Source of the DNA: Ligustrum vulgare
Taxonomy: Eukaryota > Streptophyta > Magnoliopsida > Lamiales > Oleaceae
Assembly (NCBI GenBank): GCA_963555705.1
Contig: OY743171.1
Coordinates: forward strand, 15,747,352 to 15,811,351
Length of the DNA stretch: 64,000 nt
Reading direction: 5' to 3'
Notes under the pieces: model-generated
Told to the model about the DNA's origin: nothing
Seen by the model: only the letters and a program-made list of their open reading frames with translations
The model's database searches: none
In this document: piece by piece, positions 23,014 to 32,703 of the stretch
Layout of the letters: each line of letters opens with the position of its first letter
Position numbering within the stretch: position 1 is the first letter of the stretch
Position numbers and translations under genes: made by a program

Positions 23014-23159
23014 CACACAAAGTCACCATTACGAATTTATCACAAATTCCATCCTGCCCCCACCCCACCCCATCCAACCCCACTTGTAAAGTTATAGTTG
23101 ATCACACAAAGTCACATATCTTTCACAATTACAAATTTAATAGCAAAATACACCTCATG

Positions 23160-23930
23160 ATGAAAATTATAGCGGACTTGGCGAGACAAATTAATTATCA
23201 AAGCCAAGAAAATTCTGAACAAATGAGTAGATTCAAGGCTAAACAAATGAGTAAGACAAAAGAGTAGCCAAGAATAAAGTTTTGGATTCAATTAAAGTGA
23301 TAAAAATAAAGTTCGAATTTGAGGTTCACTATTTCTTGAATAAATGTAGCCTTTTTGTTTTAGTTTCCAAATCACTTTAAATCGCCTCAATCGAACATCG
23401 GAATCAAAAGTCATGACAAAAATACAGAAGGTGGCAGGATTAGTCATTTTCTGTCGATCGAAAGTCTGCGAGATTTTTTTTTCTTAGGAACCCTCAGTCA
23501 TTTTCGGTCAACCATTTTGATCAACCGAAAGTCGTTTCGATCAACCAACTTCAAGTGTAATTTTCATTTTTTTTTATTTTCCATTTTTTTTGTATTATAA
23601 ATACTTAACTTGTCTCAAACCCTAGTAACTTATAATATGTGAACATTGAAGCCTCTTTGGAGAGTATTTATCTGTAAGGCAAAAATATTCATCTTAATCT
23701 TGTTTCTCTTTTGAAAAATTATGCTCAACTTTATATGGTTTTTATGAATCTTGTGTTGTTGGAAGAAATATATGAACTTGTTTATTTATCTTCATTGGGT
23801 TAATGTTTATTCTTTATAATTTTGGTTAGATTAAATTTGAGTTTAGGTTTATTTTACTATTTTAGTTATCTTGGGTTGATTTTAAATTGTTGTGGAAATT
23901 TTTTGTCCAAGTACCAAAGGAGTTCGCATT
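23160..23930. other. Unassigned DNA interrupting the minisatellite
   Basis: It contains a repeated ATCAACC/GAAAGTC motif (23450-23550), a TATA-like TATAAATA (23597) and T-rich stretches. It could be a worn LTR or other insertion, but neither ends nor a target duplication are clear. No gene. Confidence 0.3.
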
Positions 23931-24380
23931 ACCTCGACCCCGACCCCACCCACCCACCCACCCACTCCCACAAAATCACAGTTGGTCACACAAAATCACA
24001 ATTTAGTCACAATTACAAATTTAGTGGCAAAATTTAATCCACACCACTCGTAAAGTCACAATGAGTCATACAGGGTCATAATTGCTCATAATCTCTAATA
24101 TAATTGATCACAATAATCCATAATAGGCCGATGTTAATTAATATTTTTGTCACAATTGCTTAATAATTGGTCACAATCATCCATAATTGATCACATATTA
24201 TTTATTTATTGGTCACAACTTACTCATTTTTTTGATCGCGGTCAGTCAATATTTTTTATCACAATTACCTGATAATTGGTCACATTTCATCCTTATCACA
24301 AGTCACATTTAGTATACATGTTGGTTAGTTACTATGACCTAATAGTTGGTCACAATTAATTATAATTGGAAACAATTACT

Positions 24381-25004
24381 ATTCAAGTCACCCCAACCCC
24401 AACTCCATCACCTTCCACCATCCAGCTGCCGCCATCACCTTCACCATCACTTCAACCACTTCACCACTACTACATTCACTAGCACAACCTCACCAGCACA
24501 ACCACAACCACAACCACAACCACAACCACACTACAATCACACAAAAATCGTCGCACACAGCCACCAACCACCAATTTAGAACCATTACTATGACCAACAC
24601 AATCTGAAAGAAGCGGGCGAATAGGCTCCGACTGCGGGTAGGCTACCAAAGGACTCCGACTGCGTGAAGGCTACCAAAACTACCACCGCACATATTTGCA
24701 AACTAGTAACCACCACAAACGGCGACTAAAATTGGTGCGGATAGGTCACCACACACTACCATAAGCACACATTTTCAATCCACCAACCACAAAAAATCGT
24801 CAAAAAAATGAAAGCATGCGGCCTTCGACCGCTACTGCCTTCGATCGCCATTGCTTCATCGTAGCGACAGAAGCAGAGAAACAGAAACCCTTCTGCTTCG
24901 ACAGCATCGCGATTGCCTCTGCCACTCCTAAAAGGCGACGATCTCGTCGCTATACGTCACCGGTGGTCTGGGTGGGTAGAGAGAAAGAGAAGTCGCCGGT
25001 TGAT

Positions 25005-25067
<63 letters not shown>

Positions 25068-25200
25068 GGTAGGTGTGGGCGTATCTTGGTTCTGGTCAGC
25101 TTGGGCATTGGTTGCACAGCTTGGTACGCCTTTTCGCCAGGCAACTCAATTCATCACCCCCTCTTGAGCTGCTTGTTAAAACCTATTTGACACGCATGAA
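24381..25200. repeat. C/A-rich stretch, (CACAAC)n and (GA)n microsatellites
   Basis: Holds (ACAACC)n around 24492-24530 and (GA)n at 25007-25065. The His/Pro-rich and Arg-Glu-repeat ORFs here are products of the simple repeats. From 25080 the text (TTGGTACGCCTTTTCGCCAG) looks exon-like and may belong to the next entry. Confidence 0.6.
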
Positions 25201-25202
25201 CC

Positions 25203-25420
25203 TTTTTTCAACATGGAATATTCTGCACCAGGGTATAGTAAGGCAGCTTTTGTTGAAAGAAACGACGATTCTGCATCGGCAGTGTCAGCCTTTTTGAAAG
25301 AGCATCCTTTTGCGGAGATAACAATCCCTGCTAGTGGCACTGTCAGCCTTTTTGAAAGAGCATCCTTTTGCGGAGATAACAATCCCTGCTAGTGGCACTG
25401 TGCTTAAGGTAATTGGTTTA
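25203..25420 (+). pseudogene. Unidentified coding scrap with 58 bp tandem duplication
   Basis: From ATG at 25213 the frame reads MEYSAPGYSKAAFVER, then SAFLKEHPFAEITIPASGTV. The 58 bp unit TGTCAGCCTTTTTGAAAGAG... (25283-25340) is then repeated exactly or nearly so (25341-25398), which throws the frame off; after the second copy the text GTGCTTAAGG would continue the original frame. It looks like a piece of a real plant gene, moved or decayed; I do not recognise the protein. A mature intact copy probably exists elsewhere in the genome. Confidence 0.5.
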
Positions 25421-27140
25421 GGTTTGAAGTTTGTTAGAGAGAGAGAGAGAGAGCCCGACAATAAAAAGTTGACTGATGAGTAGGTTAGTTTGATTTTTAA
25501 GAATAGATTATTTATTTTTAATTTTAATTGAAAAATTAACACCTGATTTTTAAAAAAATAAAATTCACCATCGTGTTTTTAAAAGTGAAACTTAAAATCT
25601 AGGGTTCCATGTAATTTTCCATAATCTAATTCCTACTTGAAATTCGTAGGGTTGATTGCATGGATTATGTGGAAATGTGTGTGTGTGTGTGTGTTATTTA
25701 AATTTCAATTTTGGGTGTTTGATTGGAAGAATTTTTTATGAAAATTATTTTTCAAATTTTAAATAAGTTCAAAATAGTCTTATTTTTCATGATTTCATGG
25801 AATTCAAATCTTTGACTCGGAGACGATAAAATATTGTCCATGGAAAATTTTTCTTTTCCATCTTTCCAATAAAAAAATGATGCTAAGTCAATAGTTTTAA
25901 CTTTTAACCGATCAAATGTATATTATAAATAGTGATATGGACGTGAGTTCAAATATTGTTTCTGTTTTGTAACACTGTTTGATTTATAAATTGATTTATT
26001 TATAATTTTGAGGTAAAAAGTAGTTGTTGAAAATTAGATAGAGAAAATGTGTGTGGTTAAAAAGAAGTTTGAAAAATTGTATAATTTATAAATTGATTTA
26101 TAAAGAAAAAAAAGTAAGATATAGAAATGGAGGTTACTAAAAATCAATGCTATTCAGTTTAGATTCTTATTAAATCTAACTTGAACAAAACGATGCTATG
26201 ACTAATCTAATTATCCAACTTGTAAACTAACTATGAAGCGTTTTTGAAACTAAACTCTTTATTTGAATTTACGGATCAATGTTCTTATTTAATTTAATAA
26301 TATCTTTCAAGTAAAATTAAATATATTCTCACGTACAATTCATCATTATATCTATATATATGAATGAAATAAAACACATGAATATTTATATGCCTTAAAT
26401 CATAAAAAAAAACTCACGAAATCAAGAAAAAATATAAAGATATATTATTATCAGAGGAGGCCTTATAGTTGTGCGAGAGGTCGCACAATACCTCAACATT
26501 ATAGGGGCACCAATTTTTATTTTTTAATTTTTTATAGGATGCCCTCATTTGTTTTTCATTAAAGTTTTCTTATTTTTCTATAATACTCAATCTCAACCTT
26601 CTATTAATAGTCAAGTTCACAATATTTGACTTTTTAACAAAATTTTAACTATTCATTGTTTTAAAAATTACTATTTATTTCAAAAAAACTCATTTTAACT
26701 AGAATTAAATAGACACTTAAAGAAAAATTGAATATAATGTATTTTTTTTTTTTTATAAATCATCATTTTAAATTGTTGCACAGTACACCCAAAATTACAG
26801 AGCATGCCAGATTATTATATCATATCAGATTGTACAATGATTGTTACCATGTGCTATAATTCATATTACATCTTTTGAATGGAAAAAAAAAAATAAAAAA
26901 ATAAATTGATTGATCAAGTAAATAAAAAGGAATTAAAATCCCTTCAATCACTCAAAATCAAAAAAAATATTACAGTCAAAATTTTGAAAAATGGTAAACA
27001 TCATATAGACTTCATCTTATCATAGGGATTATATTGATAATACATCACCTGGAAATGAGTAGTGAAAAAAAAGAAATGTAATCTTGAATTTTTGAATATC
27101 TTCAAGTTATTGATCATTCTTGATGTATGTATATATTTCA
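25421..27140. other. AT-rich intergenic DNA with short microsatellites
   Basis: (GA)n at about 25437-25454 and (GT)n at about 25675-25694. Around 25970-26110 there is, on the minus strand, wording shared with the two Tourist-like MITEs (CAATTT...TTTTTAACCACACA...TTTCTCT), probably a decayed relative without clear ends. No genes. Confidence 0.45.
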
Positions 27141-27525
27141 ATGTTTAGAAAATTGGACCGGACCGATCGGTTCGACTGGAAAAAGTGGGAACCTGACGGA
27201 AAAAGGGTCATTAAAAAATCGATTTTCAACTGGTTCAATCGGGAAAATTGGGAATCTGCCGGTTTTTAAAATCCGATTTTCATTTTTTTTTTGTTTTTTC
27301 TCTAATTGTTTTAAGCTACTTTTGTGTATAATTTTATTTTCTAAATGAGTAAATATTAATTTATTTGTAAAACAATTTGTTTTTTAAAAAAAAATTGTAA
27401 TTTTTGAAATAATTTTTTGTGTTTTAATTGAAACCAGTTCGATCCCGATTCGACCTGATCGAATAATTTGATCCTTGACCCATTGTCTTTTTCGGTTCGA
27501 ATCGATTTTCAATTTTCTAAACACT
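27141..27525. mobile_element. MITE, 385 bp, with 11 bp target duplication
   Basis: Flanked by TATATATTTCA at 27130-27140 and 27526-27536. Ends ATGTTTAGAAAATTG and (reversed) AGTGTTTAGAAAATTG agree over 14 bases, and inner sequence is rich in CGGTTCGA-type inverted motifs (GGACCGGACCGATCGGTTCG, left). The duplication length suggests a MULE-type MITE (9-11 bp); class is inferred. Confidence 0.7.
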
Positions 27526-27698
27526 TATATATTTCAAGGGAAAGTTGCAGTGGGGCTTTGAAAACCTTTCAAATTTTTGCAGATTATCACATCAAACATC
27601 TTCTTTTGATCCCACACTCCCAAATCTTTTATTTTAATTGTAGTTGGAGGACAATGATATAATCCTTCCATTAAATCCGTTACTGGACCAACAAATTA

Positions 27699-27866
27699 GC
27701 CTCCTTTTAGGTAAAGTAATTATAAAGTAATTTATAATTTACACAATTTCTCAAATTATTTTTTAACCACACATATTTTCTCTCTTCTCAATTTTTAATC
27801 ACACATCTTACCTCTAAAAATCAAATAAATTGATTTATAATCACTACAAAAGATCCGAAAAGAGGC
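27699..27866. mobile_element. Tourist-like MITE, 168 bp, TSD TTA
   Basis: Ends GCCTCCTTTTAGG and (reversed) GCCTCTTTTCGG with TTA on both sides (27696-27698, 27867-27869). Same internal text as the MITE at 20792 (CAATTTCTC, TTTAACCAC, CTTACCT). Confidence 0.75.
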
Positions 27867-28022
27867 TTAGACTTTGACCCAAATTTACAAATTAATTGAA
27901 GGCTAAAATGGTCAATTTATATTTTCTATAATCAAAACTCAAAGAAATTAAAATAATTAAATAAAAACCAAGAAAAAGAAGAAAAAGAAAAATGATTGTT
28001 CATATTCTACCCCGCCTCGAAC

Positions 28023-29461
28023 TAAGGGTGAACTAGAGTTCGATTTGGACAGTTTTGACATATTTTCAAAGCAAACTACTTCAAGCGGTTTGACCTTTTT
28101 CTAAATCAAATCAAATCAAATCGCACCAAACAATTTCATTTGACAAACCAAAACAAATCAAACAATTTTTCGTAGTTTGGTTCGATTTTAATTCGTGATT
28201 TTAAATCAAATCGCACCAAACAATTTCATTTGACAAACCAAAACAAATCAAACAATTTTTACTTATTGACATAATATAATATATTTTAGATGTTAAATTT
28301 ATTCATATTTTTAATAGATAAAAATAAAAATAAGTTAATATATAAGCTAATACGAGAATTAATAATATTAGATGTTAAATCCATTCGTATTTGTTTCTAA
28401 TTTCAAATAAAAACACGATGCCAAAAAATAAAAAATTGTAATTGTATTGTATTGTATTTGTTCCCTAACTTCTTTTTGAACAAACTTGATAAGCCGCCAT
28501 CACCAAAATTCTTAGAAAAATTACTAGTCCTAAAGACATCATAGCTAGTTATTCTTTTTTGCTTTTGTCTGAAATCATACATGGATACTTTTTGCATAAA
28601 TGTGTGATATGATTTCATAAAGTACTAGTCTTGCAATTTTTAGTATGATGCATATATAATTTTTCACAGTAATTACATTTTACCTTGGTGCTCTTCTTAC
28701 TAGCATTGGCTTTGTTGTCCGGATTTCGGGTTTCAACAAGGAAGAAATTTTGAAAAATAAAATTAAATAATTAAATGATATTGATTGCTAAGAAATTTAA
28801 TCATGTGATATTCAAATTCTTACCCTAATTTGAACATTCTAATATCGATAGAAAAATCTCCCATGACTCTCCAAAATAAAATTAAATACAGGAAGAAATT
28901 GGAAGTACATGTATCGCTTCTGTTGATTGTTCTAAGAATCTAATGGACATTAGTGGAGCGGAACTTGAAAATTGGAAGGAAGTAAGAAAGACGAATGAAA
29001 ACAGAAAATGACTGATTGAATTAGGAAGTTGGAATGTAGGGTTCAATTTTGAATCTCAATTAAATAGCCTTTAAGGGTTGGAGTCGGTGGTTTAAGAATG
29101 GTGTAGATTAGTGGTTAATGGACTTTTAAGGTTGGAGTATGTGGTTTAAGGGTGCTCTGAGTTATATGTTAATAGGATTTTGTGGTTGGACATTGGATGA
29201 AAACTTTAATTCATTAGATAAATTTGATTTTTATTATTATTTTTTTTTTGCGAAAAAAATAAATTTAAATGAATAAAAATTATTATTTTTAATTAAAAAT
29301 TTAGCAATTTGGTTTGGTTTAAATGATTTTTAAAAATTGAAACCTAAACCAAACAGTTTTAAAACGATTTGGTTCAGTTTGGTTTGAAAATATTAACGGA
29401 TTCACGTGAAATCGAACCAACGGTTTCGATTCGATTTACGATAATTTTTTGTGCAACCATA
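28023..29461 (-). mobile_element. Decayed hAT transposon remnant
   Basis: The left end TAAGGGTGAACTAGAGTTCG and the reversed right end TATGGTTGCACAAAAAATTA resemble hAT termini, and sub-terminal CGGTTTGG/AACCAAAC motifs recur on both sides as in plant hATs. A remnant of a BED zinc finger lies inside on the minus strand. A segment of about 58 bp (AAATCAAATCGCACCAAACA...) is directly repeated at 28112 and 28203. No clean 8 bp duplication is found, so the limits are approximate. Confidence 0.55.
28560..28732 (-). pseudogene. BED-type zinc finger remnant of hAT transposase
   Basis: Minus-strand translation gives KSTKVKCNYCEKLYMHHT, then TSTL-stop-NHITHLCKKYP. This matches the BED finger of plant hAT transposases (usual KCNYC...SSLWNHL..CKKYP). 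The stop replaces the conserved Trp (TGG to TGA). No dimerisation or catalytic domain is readable downstream. Confidence 0.75.
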
Positions 29462-30555
29462 CCATACCCTACCCTAACCTAAACATCCCACCCCACCCCC
29501 TCCCCCACCCTATCCCAAAATCAAAATCCAGAAAATCTAGATGCTGCAGCCCATCACTGTGCCGTCCATTGTTGCTACCATATACCGCCACCACTCCCAA
29601 CCATGATGCTTTTACACATTTCAAATATTTTTGTCCTCTTATATATCCAACTCCATTGTCTTTCCCCTTCATTTCTATTAATTACAATATTTTCCTATTC
29701 CAAATCTTCATATGAATAAAAAAATCCAAACTTCACATAAACTTTGATTTTTATTACAAATGGAGCCAGAGAGTAAAGCCAGGGACAGAAAAAGTGAAAG
29801 AAGTTATTTTGTTAATTTGTGAAAATGAAGTACATGTGCTTACATGTAAACCGCGTGATCACTAGCTAACCAATCAATCATAAAATTAATTACAAGTTTA
29901 ACAACCAGATAACTAACTAATACAAGATACTAACTAACTTGGTTAACTAACTACAATTAAAGATTTAGGCTAACCATAGTTAATGTGCATATTTTGAGAC
30001 TTCCCTTCAAGATGGAGCATATATGTTTATTAAAAGTTCATATTGCTAAATAAATCTCTGAACTGTGAAGGATGCAAGACTTTTGTTATAACATTTTGAT
30101 GTAAGGATTTTAATCAATCGTGTGGGCTTATATGTGAATTATTGTGTATTGAATAAAATACTATCAAATTTGGTTAAGCCCATTTAAAGTGATCTAATAA
30201 GGATTTTATATATTTCAGGCTTTAATGCATCTAATTAATGTATGGGCTTTTATGTGTAGATATCAGGTCATTACCTAATTCATGATGGGCCGAATTAGGT
30301 TAACGGCAATTCAGTATATAAAGTCGGTTATGATCCCTGAATCGTACGTACTATTCATTCTTTTTGACATCCCATCATCAGAGAGAAAATAAGGATTACG
30401 TATTAATTTGGAAGATCCAACCGTAAAATCGTTAATCGTGAATTATGTTTGATTAAGGTACGCTTCCACTTCAGTTATTTAATTCTTGATAATTCAGCAT
30501 GATGATTTTTGAATCATAGATAAACAATTATCTGTGATAAATTTTCTAACGTTTG

Positions 30556-30612
<57 letters not shown>

Positions 30613-30649
30613 AATCTGATTTCTGCTTGACACATGCAAAAGTTTTTAA
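29462..30649. other. Intergenic DNA with (CT)n microsatellite
   Basis: A C-rich tract (29462-29515) and (CT)n at 30559-30609. Text near 30320-30480 (TATATAAAGTCGGTTATGAT, then 'ggaagatccaaccg') could be part of an old LTR, perhaps the one belonging to the copia remnant that follows, but I cannot define ends. No gene. Confidence 0.4.
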
Positions 30650-31800
30650 TTTCCTAGCTTGAATTTTTCTCTAACAAAATGGTAATCAATTTCTATGTGT
30701 TTCGTTCTCTCATGAAATACATGATTTGCAGCTATATGGAGGGCAACCTTATTCTCACAATACATGATTGCTGGTTTCTGGTGTTCAACTCCAAATTCAG
30801 CAAGTTAACAACAAAGTTGTCTCACCTGTTGCATTAGCCATACATCTGTACTCTGACTCAGCGGATGATCTTGATACTGTGGCATGTTTCTTTGACTTCC
30901 ATGAAATTAACGAGTCCTCCAAAAACATAAAATAGCCTGATATTGACTTCTAGTATCTGCATATTTTTCTCACTCTGCATTTGCAAATACTTTCAGTTGG
31001 ATTTCAGTTGATTTGAAAGGAAAATAAAGCCCCTATCTCGGGGTTAATTTGATATATTGAAGGACCCTATGTTAAGTGTCTTCCTTGGCTTTGCTAAGAG
31101 GTAGCCCACTCTGTTCACTAAATAGGTTAAATATGGTCTGGTGATAATAAGATATAACAACTTCTCTATCAGTCTTCTGTAAGTGGTTACATCCTCTATT
31201 AACTCTCCTCCTTATGAAAGTTTCAGATTAACCTCCATAGGAGAACTTGCAGGTCTATCTTAAGAACCTTGTATCATTCAATAACTAAAGTGCATAAACT
31301 CTTTAAAAGACTAATATCCCTTTGGATGAATTTCAAGCTCGAGGAGAAAGCTGTAGTGGTCCTAGGTCTTTTAGTTTAAACCTTGAATTCATGGACTTTT
31401 TCAAGACATCAACTGTTACCTCATCATTTTTAGCCACAATAATGTCATCCAAATATACAAGTAATACTATGAAAGCCTAACCTTTGACTTTGATGAAGAG
31501 AGAGTGATCAGTAGCTGACTGTTGGAAACCTTCTCTTATTAGTACTCTAGTAAACTTTGTATTGCATTCCACTGTCTGTTTGAGGTCATTTTTTTTATTA
31601 TTTTTAACAAATTGGATGGTTGGGGTTTGCATACTCCCCATAGGAGCATATCCTACACATCCTCATATAAATCACTATGCAAAAAGACATTATTTACATC
31701 TTATTGGTGCAATGACCAATTTTTAATAGATGTTAAAGCCAATAGTAGCTTGACAGTTACTAACTTAGCTATAGGTATAAAAGTGTCTAGGTAATCTGTA
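30650..31800 (-). pseudogene. Ty1/copia pol remnant (RT and RNase H)
   Basis: Read on the minus strand with several frame changes: DYLDTFIPIAKLVTVKLLLA and KNWSLHQ (31640-31800), FTRVLIREGFQQSATDHSLF and LLVYLDDIIVAKNDEVTVD (31390-31590; YLDD is the RT active-site motif), then LISWKSKKHATVSRSSAESE followed by KVALHIAANHVFHERTKHIEID-like text with frame shifts (30660-30930) from RNase H. This is the classic order of copia RT and RNase H. Stops and shifts are frequent, so it is dead. Integrase and gag are not seen; the element is truncated. Confidence 0.88.
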
Positions 31801-31999
31801 AAGACCACAAACTTTCTCCTATCTTGCCCTCTGTGGCTCAGGGAGTATTTAGTGCATCATTAGCTTACGTCCACTTTGGGATAGTGTAAGCTCATCTTAT
31901 CCCTTATGGCTTTCTGACGCACCCCTAGGATTTGAATACATGATCTCCCCTTAAGAGAGATTTAAGTTGAATCGTGGTACCAATTGGACAACTTGTCCA
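31800..31999 (-). mobile_element. tRNA-derived SINE copy 1
   Basis: On the minus strand: GTCCAATTGGTACCA (box A-like), then about 45 bp later ATTCAAATCCTAGGGG (box B-like, consensus GGTTCGAATCC), followed by a shared body (...GATAAGATGAGCTTACAC...) ending GGTCTTTAC. It lies head to head with copy 2. Confidence 0.75.
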
Positions 32000-32190
32000 A
32001 TTGGTACTAGGATTGAACTTAGGTTTTTCATAAGGCAAAGGCATTAGTTCAAATCTTGGGGACTCGTCAGAAAGTCATGAGGGGTAAGATGGGCTTAGAC
32101 TCTCCCAAAGTGGAGAGTAAGTAAACTAATGGTGCACATAATAGGCCTTGAGCCACAGAGGGTAAGATGAGAGAAAGTCCGTGATCGTAA
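32000..32190 (+). mobile_element. tRNA-derived SINE copy 2, inverted
   Basis: Begins GTCCAATTGGTACTAGGATT and runs ...GTCAGAAAGTCATGAGGGGT... to GAGAAAGTCCGTGATCG. It is the reverse of the neighbouring copies; the junction with copy 1 forms a near-perfect palindrome, ACCAATTGGAC-AACTT-GTCCAATTGGT. Confidence 0.75.
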
Positions 32191-32207
32191 AAATAAATGC
32201 GTGTTTT

Positions 32208-32408
32208 TTGTAACGACCATTGAATTTCTCTCATCTTACTCCTTTTGGTTCGAGGACTATTCTATGTGCCATTAATTTACGTACTGTCCACTTTGAGAGA
32301 GCCTAAATCCATCTTATCCCCCATGACTTTCTGACCTGCCACCAAGATACAAACAGATGAACTCTCTTTAAAAAAAGACTTAAATTGAATCCTAGTATCA
32401 ATTTGACA
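32208..32408 (-). mobile_element. tRNA-derived SINE copy 3
   Basis: Same body as copies 1 and 4 (TTTCTCTCATCTTACTCC..., TTAATTTACGTACTGTCCAC, TGACTTTCTGAC) but more decayed; its box B region (ATCTGTTTGTATCTTGG on the minus strand) has lost the consensus. Confidence 0.7.
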
Positions 32409-32411
32409 TCT

Positions 32412-32609
32412 TTGTAAAGACCACAGACTTTCTCCCATCTTGCCCTCTGTGGCTTAGGACTTTTTCATGTGCCATTAGCTTACGTACTATCCATTTTAAG
32501 AGAGCCTAAGCCCATCTTACCCTTCATGGCTTTCAGATGCGTCCTTAGGATTCGAATACATTACCTCCCTTTAAGAGAGACTTAAGTTGAATCCTACAAT
32601 TGGACAACT
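32412..32609 (-). mobile_element. tRNA-derived SINE copy 4
   Basis: The best-preserved copy: on the minus strand GTTGTCCAATTGTAGGATTC, then AATGTATTCGAATCCTAAGG (good box B) and the body to GTCTGTGGTCTTTAC. Confidence 0.78.
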
Positions 32610-32617
32610 TTTTTTTT

Positions 32618-32703
32618 TATAATAACCACATAATTTCTCCCATCTCGCCTTTTATGGCTTAGAGACTATTGTACAATTAGCTTACGTACAGTCTATTTTG
32701 GTA
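32618..32703 (-). mobile_element. tRNA-derived SINE copy 5, partial
   Basis: Only the distal half of the body remains (ATTTCTCCCATCTCGCCTTT, TTAGCTTACGTACAGTC on the plus strand). It is truncated before the tRNA-like head. Confidence 0.65.

Larger units (their letters stand above)
22050..24380. repeat. Degenerate minisatellite (CACAAAGTCACAAT / ACAAATTTAATTGCAAATTT)
   Basis: Units of roughly 90-105 bp with the order CACAAAGTCACAATT, ACAAATTTAATTGCAAATTT, then a C-rich spacer (cccaccccac) are seen at about 22065-22345, 23014-23155 and 23940-24060. The stretch 24060-24380 has shorter echoes (TTGGTCACAAT). The array is broken by a hAT-like MITE (22355-23013) and by about 770 bp of other DNA (23160-23930). 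Peptides from this region are not real. Confidence 0.75.

Noticed and set aside
24816..25190. ORF with Arg-Glu repeats
   Set aside because: Product of the (GA)n microsatellite.
31800..32703. True tRNA genes
   Set aside because: Box A and B-like motifs occur, but no cloverleaf with proper arms can be drawn and the units carry long common bodies; SINEs fit better.
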